A DNA stretch of 64,000 bases, taken from Marivita sp. (GTDB taxonomy: Bacteria > Pseudomonadota > Alphaproteobacteria > Rhodobacterales > Rhodobacteraceae). Location: NCBI RefSeq assembly GCF_020055675.1, contig NZ_JAIPUS010000006.1:83456-147455 (forward strand). The letters run 5' to 3'. Position 1 is the stretch's first letter. Each line of letters opens with the position of its first letter. The notes beneath the pieces were generated by a model. The model was not told the DNA's origin. It saw only the letters and a list, made by a program, of their open reading frames with translations, and did no database searches. The position numbers and the translations under genes are program-made. Shown piece by piece: positions 44,915 through 54,612 of the stretch.

Positions 44915-47626
44915 TCAGTCAAACTCATAGGTGAAGTCTCCATCGGACACGTCTATCGCCACCTTACTGACGGTTTTCCCTTCCATCATGCGCTTGAGGA
45001 ATTCTGACGAAATATCCGGTAACATCGTGTTGGTGACGATGGCGTCAATCATTCGGCCACCGGATTCGAGTTCCTGGCAGCGTGACACGATCGTTTCGAC
45101 CACAGCGTCGGAATATTCGAACGGTACGCCATGCGCGTCGTTCACACGCGCCTTGATCCGATCAAGCTGCAGTCGCGTGATTTCCCCGATCATCTCGGAG
45201 CTCAGCGGATAATAGGGAATGGTCACGAGGCGCCCCAGTAGGGCCGCCGGGAAGATCTTGAGAAGCGGGTCGCGAAGCGCTTTGGCAATGCCTTCGGGTT
45301 CAGGCATCAGGTCGGGGTCCGAACACATATCCATGATCAAGTCAGACCCGGCATTCGACGTCAGAAGGATCAGCGTGTTCTTGAAGTCGATCACACGGCC
45401 TTCACCATCTTCCATGACGCCCTTGTCGAAGACCTGGAAAAACACCTCGTGGACGTCCGGATGCGCCTTTTCCACCTCGTCAAGAAGAACGACGGAATAG
45501 GGCTTGCGCCGGACCGCCTCGGTCAGAACACCCCCTTCACCATAGCCGACATAGCCGGGCGGCGCGCCTTTCAGGCTGCTGACGGTATGCGCCTCCTGGT
45601 ATTCGGACATGTTGATCGTGATCACGTTCTGTTCACCGCCGTACAGTACCTCGGCGAGCGCCAGCGCCGTTTCCGTCTTGCCGACCCCGCTTGTGCCGGC
45701 CAGCAGGAACACACCGATGGGTTTGTTCGGGTTGTCCAGCGCGGCGCGGCTGGTCTGGATGCGCTTGGCGATCATCTCCATCGCGTGGTCCTGACCGATC
45801 ACCCGCTTGGCAAGGTGGTCCTTCAGGTTCAGGACTGTCTGCAACTCGTCGCTCATCATCCGGCCGACGGGAATACCCGTCCAGTCGCCGACCACGCTGG
45901 CGACCGCCTGTTCGTCCACGATGGGCAGGATCAGAGGATTTTCCCCCTGCAACTCGGTCAGTTCCGCATTCTTGACCTTGAGTTGACTCAGCAGGTCGGC
46001 GCGCTCTTGTGCCGTCATCGGGCTTGCTTGTGCCGCCTCTTCGCCGCCCGCCTCGGGGCTGTCGACGGGCGCGCCACCCTCGCGCAGCTTTGCGCGCAGA
46101 TCCAGAATGTCGGTGACAACCGTCTTCTCGGCTTGCCAGCGATTGTCGAGCTCTTCGAGCCGCGCCTCTTCCTCTTGCTTGAGCGCGGTGATCGCTGCAC
46201 GACGGTCATCGACATCCATGCCCGCGGTCTCATCGCGCCCGATGATGTCCAGTTCGGTCGTCAGCGCATCGATCCGTTTGCGACTGTCATCCACCTCGGC
46301 CGGAACAGCATGCTGGCTGACAGCGACACGGGCGCAGGCGGTGTCGAGCACGCTAACTGATTTGTCGGGCAATTGGCGGGCCGGGATATAGCGTGCCGAT
46401 AACGTGACGGCTGCTTCAATGCCTTCGTCAAGCACCTGCACCTTGTGGTGATTTTCGAGCATCGACGCGATGCCACGCATCATCATCACGGCCTTGGGTA
46501 TGCTGGGCTCATCGACCTGCACCACCTGGAAACGCCGCGTCAGCGCCGGGTCTTTCTCAATGTGCTTCTTGTACTCGGCCCAGGTCGTCGCGCCTATGGT
46601 TCTCAGTGTCCCACGCGCCAGCGCCGGTTTCAGCAGGTTGGCCGCGTCCCCGGTTCCGGCAGCGCCACCGGCACCGACAAGCGTGTGCGTTTCATCAACG
46701 AACATGACGATCGGAACCGTCGATGCCTGCACCTCGTCGATGACCTGGCGGAGCCGGTTTTCAAACTCCCCCTTCATCGATGCCCCCGCCTGGAGCAGTC
46801 CGACGTCAAGCGCCAAAAGACGGGTTTCCCGCAGTGCCGGCGGGACATCGCCGCGCGCGATCCGAAGCGCAAAGCCTTCGACGACAGCGGTTTTCCCGAC
46901 CCCGGCTTCTCCGGTCAGGATCGGATTGTTCTGGCGCCGGCGCATGAGAACATCGACGATCTGCCGGATCTCTTCGTCCCGGCCGACGATAGGGTCGATT
47001 TCACTATTATGGGCCTGTTCCGTGAGGTCGGTGCAGTATTGCGACAACGCCTCTTGCTTGCCCATCGCCCCGGGAGCCACCGCGCCCGACGCTTCGCCGG
47101 GCACAGCCCCACCGCCGGTTTGCGACCCGTCCTGCGGGCGCAGGCTGTCCTCGGAGGACCCATCGACCACCTTGGCAAAATTATCGGACAGATCGTCAGC
47201 GCCGATCTTCGAAAACTGCTCGGAGATATTCATCAGGATCGCCCGGAGCTCCGGGGACTTGAGCATGCCGAGAATCAAGTGGCCGGTCCGCACCTGATTG
47301 GAATTGTAGAGCAGCGATCCATAGACCCAGGCCCGCTCCATCGCATTCTGAAGATGGGAACTGAGATCCGAGATCGAGCTTGCGCCGCGCGGCAGCGCAT
47401 CGAGCGCGCGGGTCATGTCCGCCGAAAGCTTGGCCGGGTCGATCTCGTAATGTTGAATGATCCTTTGAATGTCGGAATTGTCCAGTTGGACGAGCTGCGC
47501 CAGCCAGTGGACAATTTCGACATAGGGATTGCCCCGCATCTTGCAGAACACCGTGGCGCCTTCGATTGCCTGATACCCAACCTTGTTGAGCTTCCCGAAC
47601 AGGGCGACACGGCTTATCTCGGTCAT
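44915..47626 (-). CDS. clpV: T6SS sheath-disassembly ATPase ClpV (TssH)
   Basis: A 903-residue AAA+ protein of the ClpB class. Walker A sites are GEAGVGKTA (near 238) and GTSGVGKTE (near 641). The N-terminal domain is the ClpV type and a middle coiled coil (about 440-530) is shorter than in ClpB chaperones. It pulls contracted TssB/TssC sheath apart for reuse. GGAG precedes the ATG. A 96-base AT-richer gap separates it from vgrG. Confidence 0.96.
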   Translation of the reverse strand: MTEISRVALFGKLNKVGYQAIEGATVFCKMRGNPYVEIVHWLAQLVQLDNSDIQRIIQHYEIDPAKLSADMTRALDALPRGASSISDLSSHLQNAMERAWVYGSLLYNSNQVRTGHLILGMLKSPELRAILMNISEQFSKIGADDLSDNFAKVVDGSSEDSLRPQDGSQTGGGAVPGEASGAVAPGAMGKQEALSQYCTDLTEQAHNSEIDPIVGRDEEIRQIVDVLMRRRQNNPILTGEAGVGKTAVVEGFALRIARGDVPPALRETRLLALDVGLLQAGASMKGEFENRLRQVIDEVQASTVPIVMFVDETHTLVGAGGAAGTGDAANLLKPALARGTLRTIGATTWAEYKKHIEKDPALTRRFQVVQVDEPSIPKAVMMMRGIASMLENHHKVQVLDEGIEAAVTLSARYIPARQLPDKSVSVLDTACARVAVSQHAVPAEVDDSRKRIDALTTELDIIGRDETAGMDVDDRRAAITALKQEEEARLEELDNRWQAEKTVVTDILDLRAKLREGGAPVDSPEAGGEEAAQASPMTAQERADLLSQLKVKNAELTELQGENPLILPIVDEQAVASVVGDWTGIPVGRMMSDELQTVLNLKDHLAKRVIGQDHAMEMIAKRIQTSRAALDNPNKPIGVFLLAGTSGVGKTETALALAEVLYGGEQNVITINMSEYQEAHTVSSLKGAPPGYVGYGEGGVLTEAVRRKPYSVVLLDEVEKAHPDVHEVFFQVFDKGVMEDGEGRVIDFKNTLILLTSNAGSDLIMDMCSDPDLMPEPEGIAKALRDPLLKIFPAALLGRLVTIPYYPLSSEMIGEITRLQLDRIKARVNDAHGVPFEYSDAVVETIVSRCQELESGGRMIDAIVTNTMLPDISSEFLKRMMEGKTVSKVAIDVSDGDFTYEFD

Positions 47627-47662
47627 TTCGATCTCCTTCGCTCACGTGCGACAAGGTTTTTC

Positions 47663-48706
47663 CTAGGCCGCGAGGCCGTCTTCAAATGCAGTATCGGTCA
47701 ATGGTGTCAGGAACAGGTCCGCCACCTCGTCGGGGTGATCCTCGGAACCGATCCAGCTTGTCAGCCCCAGTTGTGTGCTTTGTCCAAGCTGCGCCTGTGG
47801 CACATCTTTTCCAACAAGCATTAGGTTCAGATCCCAATCGAGGTGGTCGCCAACGTAATTTCGAACGATCGCCCGCAATCTTCTCAAAGCCGGGGTACCC
47901 GGCAGGAACCGCTGGTAGTCTTCCAATGACAGCGGGCCGACACGAAGCCTGAATTTGGACGAACTGGACCAAACCCGGTCCCCGACGCATGTTGCAAACC
48001 CCAGCCCGGATACCCCTCCGAGCTGCCAACGGTCATCCGGTTCGAGGTTCAGCCAGTCACCGACGAATTCCTCCAGGGTCACGGGCGCCGCGAAAAAACC
48101 GCCAAGCAAGGCAATAAGGCCCTCCCCGTTCTTGGGAGCTGCCGACAGAACACCTGCATATTGCAGCTTTGCAAGATCCGGCATGGCGTCCCTGTCGCGC
48201 AAATGCGTCCCGAAATACCCGGCAAGCGCGCCGATCTTCATCTCGGTTTCCGTTTTTTCACCACGGTCGAAGGCCGCCGCCGGTTCACCTCTCATCCAGG
48301 CGCGATACAGCAAGCTCGTCACGCGATGCGTCAGCATATCGGCAAAGGCAATGAAGGTCGGGTCGTGATGATTGATCTTCCGGCTGCGCGCGTATTCCGT
48401 CAGGTGAAGCGGCAATGGTCCGTGCGGACCGAAGAGACCGAAGAACAGGTTCGTCAGTTTGGCCGGAGCATCCGCGGTTTGGTGTTCGAATCCGGTTACC
48501 GTGGACTTGGGGAAGGCAAGGTCCGGTTCCTGACCGAAACGCACCTTTTCCTGCCCCGGACGTCGGGCCGTTCCAAGACGGGGGCTTTGATCGAAATGCG
48601 CCTCGAGGACGCGCATCGCGAAAAAGATATGATGGGATTTTGGATCGCGGACCAACCGTTCAAAATGGGTCAGATCACGCGATTCACCCCCAGTGCCGGT
48701 GACCAT
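47663..48706 (-). CDS. tssG: T6SS baseplate protein TssG
   Basis: A 347-residue protein with the TssG/VasB pattern: HIFFAMRVLEAHFDQSPRLG near the start, then LTNLFFGLFGPHGPLPLHLT and LEEFVGDWLNL. It starts 37 bases inside the end of tssF, so translation is coupled. TssG and two TssF copies form the baseplate wedge with TssE and TssK. Confidence 0.94.
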   Translation of the reverse strand: MVTGTGGESRDLTHFERLVRDPKSHHIFFAMRVLEAHFDQSPRLGTARRPGQEKVRFGQEPDLAFPKSTVTGFEHQTADAPAKLTNLFFGLFGPHGPLPLHLTEYARSRKINHHDPTFIAFADMLTHRVTSLLYRAWMRGEPAAAFDRGEKTETEMKIGALAGYFGTHLRDRDAMPDLAKLQYAGVLSAAPKNGEGLIALLGGFFAAPVTLEEFVGDWLNLEPDDRWQLGGVSGLGFATCVGDRVWSSSSKFRLRVGPLSLEDYQRFLPGTPALRRLRAIVRNYVGDHLDWDLNLMLVGKDVPQAQLGQSTQLGLTSWIGSEDHPDEVADLFLTPLTDTAFEDGLAA

Positions 48707-50550
48707 CGTGCAATCTCTCCACGTTGTTGCGTTTTCAGAGTTGTTTCCGTGAAACTGTTTATCGTCGAATACTTGCGAAAGAAGCGTTCAAGCACAGAGC
48801 CCAGCGTGAATATCGAGCTGCCTTCGAACAGGCTCTCGTCGAACTCGATGGAAATCTCCAGCCCGCGCACGGCCGTGGACAGGACGCCATCGTGAATGCG
48901 CCGCACGATGGGGCGTGTCGTGACCGCGACAATTCCCTCTAGTTGCCGCTCCAGCGCGTTGTCCCCAACTGGCGTATAAAGGCCAACCAATTCGCGCAAG
49001 GCCGCCGCCCCTCCGCCCGGAGCGTCCGTTTCGTCTGCAATCGACAGGTAATTCAGACTCAGGTGACTGACCGCGCGCCACGCCGCCTCGCCCTGCGCCA
49101 TACAGGTGCGCGGTTTGGTCGGCCCGATCAGCGTGCGGATCTTCGAAACCGGTCCGCCATCCGGCAGATGGAACACGTTGTCGACACCTGTTGGCAGCAA
49201 CATCGGAAGATCGCGGTTCGTCACCATGGCCTCGACCGCCAGTTGGCTCAGATCATCGGGATACGGCGCCTGATTGGCATCGACGATCGACAAATAGCTT
49301 TCCGATCCCAGGTAATTGGTGCGCATGCCGCGCAAGGCCTCGCCCTCGCTGCGCTGCCGCAAATGGCGCTTGTGCGTGTAATATGCCGCACCGCCCCCTC
49401 CCGCAGCGGTAAATTCGTCGGACGAGTAGAAGGCCTTCAAGGGAAGGTCGTCCTGGCCTTCCTTGCGAATTCCGCTGACCTTCGTGATCGCGAAAATCTC
49501 GAAATCCTTGGGCGCCGTGCGATCTGCGACAACATGATGTTCGGTCACTCTATGCGTGATCGGCACCCTGTCGCAGCGCTTGGCGAAAAGATTGATGGCC
49601 GGAACGCAATGCAGCTTGAAAGCCTCTGGCGTCACGTTGGGTGCGATGTCTGACCGGTTGTCGCGCAACAGGACATACAGATCGACGCTATCTCCGGTCG
49701 CACGCGACAAGGGCGCGCGCAGGCCCGACATCTCGACGAAAAGATTGCGCTCGGGCATCGCGAAGTATTCCTGCAAGAGGCGATACCCGTCGAACGAGGG
49801 GCGCGGCGTCGGCAACAATGCTTCTTCCGGGGCAAGGCCTCTTGGTCGCACCGGATCCTTGAGCGGCATCGACCATTCATCGCGGCGATCGACCGACCGC
49901 GCGACAACCGTCGCCGGCTTGGCGCAGAGCATTTCGAACATGGTCCAGCTTGCGCTTACCTGGGCGCCCAGAAAGACCGTCAGCTTGTCCAGGGGAAGAT
50001 CCTTGATCGGCGCACCGCCATGCCGCGTAAGGCGCAGCCGCACCGCCGCCCGCGCCGATGGATCCTTGGCGACACCTGCCGCCACCAAGGCACCGCGGCC
50101 ATCGATATACTCTGCCTCGGATACGGTGACAGGCCAAAGCTCCAGGTCATGCGCCGTCCTGAATTGGCAGCTTTTCTGCGCGCCGGGAACGGGCTTTGAT
50201 CTCAGAACCGTCTGGCGCGGCAAGGTGAACCCGTCAGCCACATCGGCGTTTTCCATGTCCGGCGTCAATTCGGCAATCATCATCGACGGGGTCGGAGCCA
50301 GGAAATGCGGGAAAACAACATCGAGCAGATGACTGGTGAAGGCTGGGTATTGAAGCTCCAATTCAAGCTGAACCCGCGCCGTCAGAAAGGCCGTGCCTTC
50401 CAGAAGCCGCTCGACATAGGGGTCAAGGATCTCGAGTCCGTCCATCCCGAGCCGCGCCGCGATCTTTGGGTAGCTTTGGGCGAATTCGGCCCCCATCTCG
50501 CGGAGAAAGGCCAGTTCCGTTTCATAATGCTTCAGCAGTCGGGTATCCAA
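48670..50550 (-). CDS. tssF: T6SS baseplate protein TssF
   Basis: A 626-residue TssF/VasA protein starting MDTRLLKHYETELAFLREMG, with the usual FAQSYPKIAARLGMD, DPYVERLLEGTAFLTARVQ and LLDVVFPHFLAPTPSM blocks. It is the main baseplate wedge component. It follows tssE by six bases. Confidence 0.96.
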   Translation of the reverse strand: MDTRLLKHYETELAFLREMGAEFAQSYPKIAARLGMDGLEILDPYVERLLEGTAFLTARVQLELELQYPAFTSHLLDVVFPHFLAPTPSMMIAELTPDMENADVADGFTLPRQTVLRSKPVPGAQKSCQFRTAHDLELWPVTVSEAEYIDGRGALVAAGVAKDPSARAAVRLRLTRHGGAPIKDLPLDKLTVFLGAQVSASWTMFEMLCAKPATVVARSVDRRDEWSMPLKDPVRPRGLAPEEALLPTPRPSFDGYRLLQEYFAMPERNLFVEMSGLRAPLSRATGDSVDLYVLLRDNRSDIAPNVTPEAFKLHCVPAINLFAKRCDRVPITHRVTEHHVVADRTAPKDFEIFAITKVSGIRKEGQDDLPLKAFYSSDEFTAAGGGGAAYYTHKRHLRQRSEGEALRGMRTNYLGSESYLSIVDANQAPYPDDLSQLAVEAMVTNRDLPMLLPTGVDNVFHLPDGGPVSKIRTLIGPTKPRTCMAQGEAAWRAVSHLSLNYLSIADETDAPGGGAAALRELVGLYTPVGDNALERQLEGIVAVTTRPIVRRIHDGVLSTAVRGLEISIEFDESLFEGSSIFTLGSVLERFFRKYSTINSFTETTLKTQQRGEIARWSPALGVNRVI

Positions 50551-50556
50551 AATGGT

Positions 50557-51054
50557 CTATCCCCCGTACTCAAGCGTGATATGGCCCGTCGTCGTATCGA
50601 ACTGGGTGCGCAGGTAAAGCTCGGCCGGAACCGGTTCGGCCCACATGTCGGCCATGATATCGAAGGCAATCAGGGATTCCCGACCGACATCTTCTGACCG
50701 GCTGATGACGGTCAGAGACCCATCAAGGATCCTGGGTTCGAACAGTTCGATCGCCGCACGTATCGCGTCGCGCACATCCGAAGCGCGCGCCCGCGTCGAA
50801 TAATCTCCAGTCGAATCCGGTACACCGTAGTTGACGACCGACCGGCGCACGTTCGGAAATTGATCGGGATCGATTTCGGAATCGAGATTTCCGGTATTCA
50901 AAAGCCAGGACAGGTCACGCTGGATGATCTCTCGCAACCGCCGGATATCAATCACCCGATTGTTGACGTTCTCGGTTTCGGTCTTGGGGTCATCGTCGGT
51001 CAGGCGATCGAGGATGGACGGCTGCAGCCGCTCTGTCAGTGTCCGGTCAGCCAT
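50557..51054 (-). CDS. tssE: T6SS baseplate protein TssE (gp25-like)
   Basis: A 165-residue protein starting MADRTLTERLQPSILDRLTD. The gp25 core includes LREIIQRDLSWLLNT, RRSVVNYGVPD and FEPRILDGSL. The ATG at 51054 overlaps the tagJ stop by eight bases. TssE starts sheath polymerisation at the baseplate. Confidence 0.95.
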   Translation of the reverse strand: MADRTLTERLQPSILDRLTDDDPKTETENVNNRVIDIRRLREIIQRDLSWLLNTGNLDSEIDPDQFPNVRRSVVNYGVPDSTGDYSTRARASDVRDAIRAAIELFEPRILDGSLTVISRSEDVGRESLIAFDIMADMWAEPVPAELYLRTQFDTTTGHITLEYGG

Positions 51055-51880
51055 CAACGCCGACCTCGCCTGCGGCGTCCGCATTGACCGGAGCAAACTG
51101 GAAATTGCGGGTGTCCATTAGGGATATCTCGGCTTGATCCGTCGTCAACAACCGCTGGCCTAGTCCAGCGAATGTGTCGTTGCCCAGATTTTGCCATTCG
51201 GTGACACGCGACAGCTTCATGGCGTCGCTGCCACGCTCGGCTGTGCCCGCGTAGCGCGTCGGAATGAGCCCGACCAATTCGCCCCCGTTTAGAAGTGTCA
51301 GGTTCGCGGCGGTCCAGACCGCGTCGCGCAGATCTTGCGGCGGTTCGATCCGGAGGCTGGCGAGCACGTTGAACGGCATCCAGAAATATTTCCCGTTGAT
51401 GATGATTTCCAGAACCGGCCCGAGCCGCATGTCCGCATCCGCGATCCAGTCGAAATCCTTTTCGTCAAGCGTGCCCGAGGTCATCGGAGCCAGGTCGAAC
51501 GCCTTCTCGCGGAGCTCCGCGGCCTTGTCCGCTTTGCCCCCTGCCAGGGCCTTGAGGCTTTGGCCCATGAGGGCGACCCAATCCTGCGGCTCTCCGAAGA
51601 TCAGGGCATCCTTTTCGCCGGAAAAGACCTTTTCCCGAAACACCTCGCAGATAATTGCCTCGCGATAGGTCTGTGCCATCGGCAGTGCTGCCGCATCGAG
51701 TTGGGCACAGAGCTTGAGCTGTGTGACCGCCCGTTTCCAATCGCCCATGACGCAAAGCAGCTGGAACAGGAAGGTGCGCAGTTTTGCATCGTCCGGGTTG
51801 GCCCGGACGCTGTCTTGCAAGCTCGCCAATGCACCGGACAGATCTCCAGCTTTCAGTAGGTCTGTAGCGGCATTCTGCAC
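51047..51880 (-). CDS. tagJ: T6SS accessory protein TagJ (ImpE)
   Basis: A 277-residue protein with N-terminal TPR-like helices (LLKAGDLSGALASLQDSVRA, CVMGDWKRAVTQL) and a C-terminal ImpE domain (DFDWIADADMRLGPVLEIII, YFWMPFNVLASLRIEPP, GLIPTRYAGT). I use the GTG at 51880 because AAAGGAG lies eight bases before it; sequence further upstream belongs to the hcp region. In Pseudomonas TagJ binds TssB and ClpV and aids sheath recycling. Confidence 0.93.
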   Translation of the reverse strand: MQNAATDLLKAGDLSGALASLQDSVRANPDDAKLRTFLFQLLCVMGDWKRAVTQLKLCAQLDAAALPMAQTYREAIICEVFREKVFSGEKDALIFGEPQDWVALMGQSLKALAGGKADKAAELREKAFDLAPMTSGTLDEKDFDWIADADMRLGPVLEIIINGKYFWMPFNVLASLRIEPPQDLRDAVWTAANLTLLNGGELVGLIPTRYAGTAERGSDAMKLSRVTEWQNLGNDTFAGLGQRLLTTDQAEISLMDTRNFQFAPVNADAAGEVGVDG

Positions 51881-51903
51881 AGGCGAACTCCTTTTCAGTA
51901 GGA

Positions 51904-51927
51904 CCGCGCCGCCAATGGGCAACGCGG
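51904..51927 (-). terminator. Stem-loop after hcp
   Basis: On the minus strand CCGCG and CGCGG pair around a smaller inner GCC/GGC stem, about 27 bases after the hcp stop and 24 before tagJ. No T-tract follows. It may protect or partly end the abundant hcp transcript. Confidence 0.35.
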
Positions 51928-51954
51928 CAGCTTTCAGTCTTGCAGATCGCGTTC

Positions 51955-52440
51955 CTAGACTTCGTTGTTCTGCTCGATGCTCCAGGCGAAATCGACCGTG
52001 CCGCCCTTGGCCGCGCCATTCTTGTCCTGTTCCTGGTAAGACACTTTGACTTCTGCGAAATTGATGGTGTAGTCGAATGTCTGTTCTGGCGATCCGGGAG
52101 CTCCGCCGGTCGACACGGATGTGACCATGACATCCTTCATTTCGATTTTCATGTACTCCAACGGCGAGTCGCCGGCCTTTCGGTTGATAAGGGTCGCCGT
52201 CGGAATGTGAGTCCCTTTTGCGCATTTCTGCATCAGGACCGGCGCACTCTTGTCGATGGGGGCACTCACTGTCAGATCGTTGAAGCTGGCTTTGCCGCCA
52301 CCGCCGCCGCCTTGCGCATGCATCGTGCCGAATTGCTGGAGTCCCCAAGTCCACGACAGGACATCAATCCAATCCGTGTGATTCTTGTCCTTTGACTCGC
52401 CCGGTATGGCTTCCAGCTTCAGAAAGCAGTCGATTTGCAT
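51955..52440 (-). CDS. hcp: T6SS tube protein Hcp (TssD)
   Basis: A 161-residue Hcp starting MQIDCFLKLEAIPGESKDKN, then HTDWIDVLSWTWGLQQ, LTVSAPIDKSAPVLMQKCAK, MKDVMVTSVSTGG and NFAEVKVSYQEQ. It forms the stacked hexameric tube that is expelled. A strong AAGGAAAG precedes the ATG, fitting high expression. Confidence 0.97.
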   Translation of the reverse strand: MQIDCFLKLEAIPGESKDKNHTDWIDVLSWTWGLQQFGTMHAQGGGGGGKASFNDLTVSAPIDKSAPVLMQKCAKGTHIPTATLINRKAGDSPLEYMKIEMKDVMVTSVSTGGAPGSPEQTFDYTINFAEVKVSYQEQDKNGAAKGGTVDFAWSIEQNNEV

Positions 52441-52524
52441 AGCTCTTTCCTTTCAAAAATTCGGCGGCTGTCACCGCACTGGTCAGTTTCAAATTGTCCC
52501 GCATCCGCAAGGCAGAACCGGGGA

Positions 52525-54018
52525 TTAATCCTTTTCCGAGGGCAGCTTGGACACCAACCGAAGCGAAACCGAGAGCCCTTCAAGTTGATAATGGGGGCGC
52601 AAGAAGAATTGCGACTTGTAATACCCGGGGTTTTCGGGGTCGGCTTGTACCTGGACTTCCGCAGATGCGAGCGGCTTTCTTGCCTTCGTGGTTTCCGATG
52701 AAGACTCCGGGCTGCCATCCACATATTGCAGGATCCAGTTATTCAACCAACGCTCCATGTCCTCCCGTTCCTTGAAAGACCCGATCTTGTCGCGCACCAT
52801 GCACTTCAGATAATGCGCGAACCGGCAGGTCGCGAAAAGGTAGGGGAGGCGTGCACCAAGCTTTGCGTTGGCTGTCGCATCCGGATCCTCGTAGACGGCC
52901 GGGCTGTGCAGAGATTGCGCACCAATGAAGGATGCAACATCCGTATTCTTGCGGTGCAAAAGAGGCATCAGGCCCGCTTTGGCGAGCTCAGCTTCCCGCC
53001 GGTCGCCAATCGTGACTTCGGTTGGGCATTTCATGTCGACACCACCGTCATCCGTGGGGAATGTATGCGTCGGGAGTCCTTCGATCGTCCCACCGGATTC
53101 GACGCCGCGGATGCGACTGCACCAACCGTATTCCTTGAAGGATCGGTTGACGTTGAAAGCCATCCCGTAGGCCGCGTTAACCCAGGAGAATTTGCTCGAG
53201 TCCCCATCGCCCACATCTTCTTCAAAGGCGAATTCCTCAACCGGGTTGGTCTTTGCCCCGTAGGCTTGGCGCCCCAGAAACTTCGGCATGGCAAGCCCGA
53301 TATACTTGCTGTCCTCGCTCTCTCTCAGACTGCGCCAACCGGCATATTCCGGCGTCTGGAATATCTTTGTGAGATCGCGCGGGTTCGCCAACTCGCTCCA
53401 GTTTTCGAAATTCATCAGCGATGGAGCAGCTGCGGCTAGGAATGGCGCGTGCGCTGCCGCACCGATTTTGGCCATTTCGCCAAGAAGTTCCACGTCTGGC
53501 GGGGTGTGATCGAAGTAGTAGTCCCCGACAAGGCAGCCATAAGGCTCCCCCCCGATCTGGTCATATTCCTCGCCGTAGAGCTTCTTGAAGATCGGTGATT
53601 GATCCCACGCCGTTCCCTTGAATTTGCGAACGGTCTTGTGCAAATCCTTTTTCGAGACATTGAGCACCCTTATCTTCAGCATCTCGTCGGTTTCGGTGTT
53701 GTTCACGAGAAAATGCAGCCCGCGCCAAGCGCTTTCCAACTGCTGATACTCCTCGTGATGAATGATCAGGTTGACCTGTTCGGACAATTTGCGGTCAATC
53801 TCGGCAACCATGGCTTCGAGCGAGAGAAGGACGTCCTCCGAAATCAGCTTCGAGTTCTCAAGCGCCTGCTGCGCAAGGGTATGCACCGCCGACTCGACTG
53901 CGTTCTTTGCGTTTTCCGTCCGCGGTTTGAATTCCTTCTGAAGCAGGCTGGCGAAGTCGGACTCCGATGCGTCCGCTGTCGTTTCCGAGACTTGCGCTTC
54001 TGTAGCTTGTTCGGCCAT
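52525..54018 (-). CDS. tssC: T6SS sheath large subunit TssC (VipB)
   Basis: A 497-residue TssC. Typical blocks are ESAWRGLHFLVNNTETDEML, YGCLVGDYYFDH, FGAKTNPVEEFAFEE and the C-terminal FFLRPHYQLEGLSVSLRLVS. It pairs with TssB to form the contractile sheath. It starts four bases after the tssB stop. Confidence 0.97.
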   Translation of the reverse strand: MAEQATEAQVSETTADASESDFASLLQKEFKPRTENAKNAVESAVHTLAQQALENSKLISEDVLLSLEAMVAEIDRKLSEQVNLIIHHEEYQQLESAWRGLHFLVNNTETDEMLKIRVLNVSKKDLHKTVRKFKGTAWDQSPIFKKLYGEEYDQIGGEPYGCLVGDYYFDHTPPDVELLGEMAKIGAAAHAPFLAAAAPSLMNFENWSELANPRDLTKIFQTPEYAGWRSLRESEDSKYIGLAMPKFLGRQAYGAKTNPVEEFAFEEDVGDGDSSKFSWVNAAYGMAFNVNRSFKEYGWCSRIRGVESGGTIEGLPTHTFPTDDGGVDMKCPTEVTIGDRREAELAKAGLMPLLHRKNTDVASFIGAQSLHSPAVYEDPDATANAKLGARLPYLFATCRFAHYLKCMVRDKIGSFKEREDMERWLNNWILQYVDGSPESSSETTKARKPLASAEVQVQADPENPGYYKSQFFLRPHYQLEGLSVSLRLVSKLPSEKD

Positions 54019-54021
54019 GGC

Positions 54022-54543
54022 TTATCCCTCGTCCTTTGCGGCGTCATCTGCGTCGCCCGGGGCGGCTTGTGCCGCAAGCGACGTCAAAAGGGCCGGGTCA
54101 TTCAATGTCTTGGCAAGAAGGTCTTCCGCGCCGGGTTTTCCGTCCATGTAGGTCATGAGATTGGACAGTTCGTTGCGCGCTTCCATCAGCTTGCGAAGCG
54201 GCTCGACCTTGGCAGCGATGGCCCCCGGCGAAAAATCATCCATGCTCTCGAACGAGACATCGACCGAGAGATTGCCTTCACCGGTCAGTGTATTCGGGAC
54301 CGAAAACGCCACACGCGGCTTCATGGCCTTCATGCGGTCATCAAAGTTGTCAACGTCGATCTCGAGAAACTTCCGATCCGCGACATTGGGCTGCTCGACT
54401 TCGGATTTGCCTGCCAGGTCAGACATTACGCCCATCACGAATGGCAGCTGCACCTTCTTTTCCGAGCCGTACAATTCGACGTCGTATTCGATCTGCACCC
54501 TCGGCGCCCTGTTACGTGCAATGAACTTCTGAGAACTGGACAT
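54022..54543 (-). CDS. tssB: T6SS sheath small subunit TssB (VipA)
   Basis: A 173-residue TssB starting MSSSQKFIARNRAPRVQIEY, with DVELYGSEKKVQLPFVMGVM and DLAGKSEVEQPNVADRKFLE, the conserved TssB core. It forms the sheath with TssC and is handled by TagJ and ClpV. Confidence 0.97.
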   Translation of the reverse strand: MSSSQKFIARNRAPRVQIEYDVELYGSEKKVQLPFVMGVMSDLAGKSEVEQPNVADRKFLEIDVDNFDDRMKAMKPRVAFSVPNTLTGEGNLSVDVSFESMDDFSPGAIAAKVEPLRKLMEARNELSNLMTYMDGKPGAEDLLAKTLNDPALLTSLAAQAAPGDADDAAKDEG

Positions 54544-54612
54544 ATTATTTCCTCGTCTGTTGACCGATTTTATTCCATTGACGCACGCGTGCCGGCCATT
54601 CGGAGATGCGCG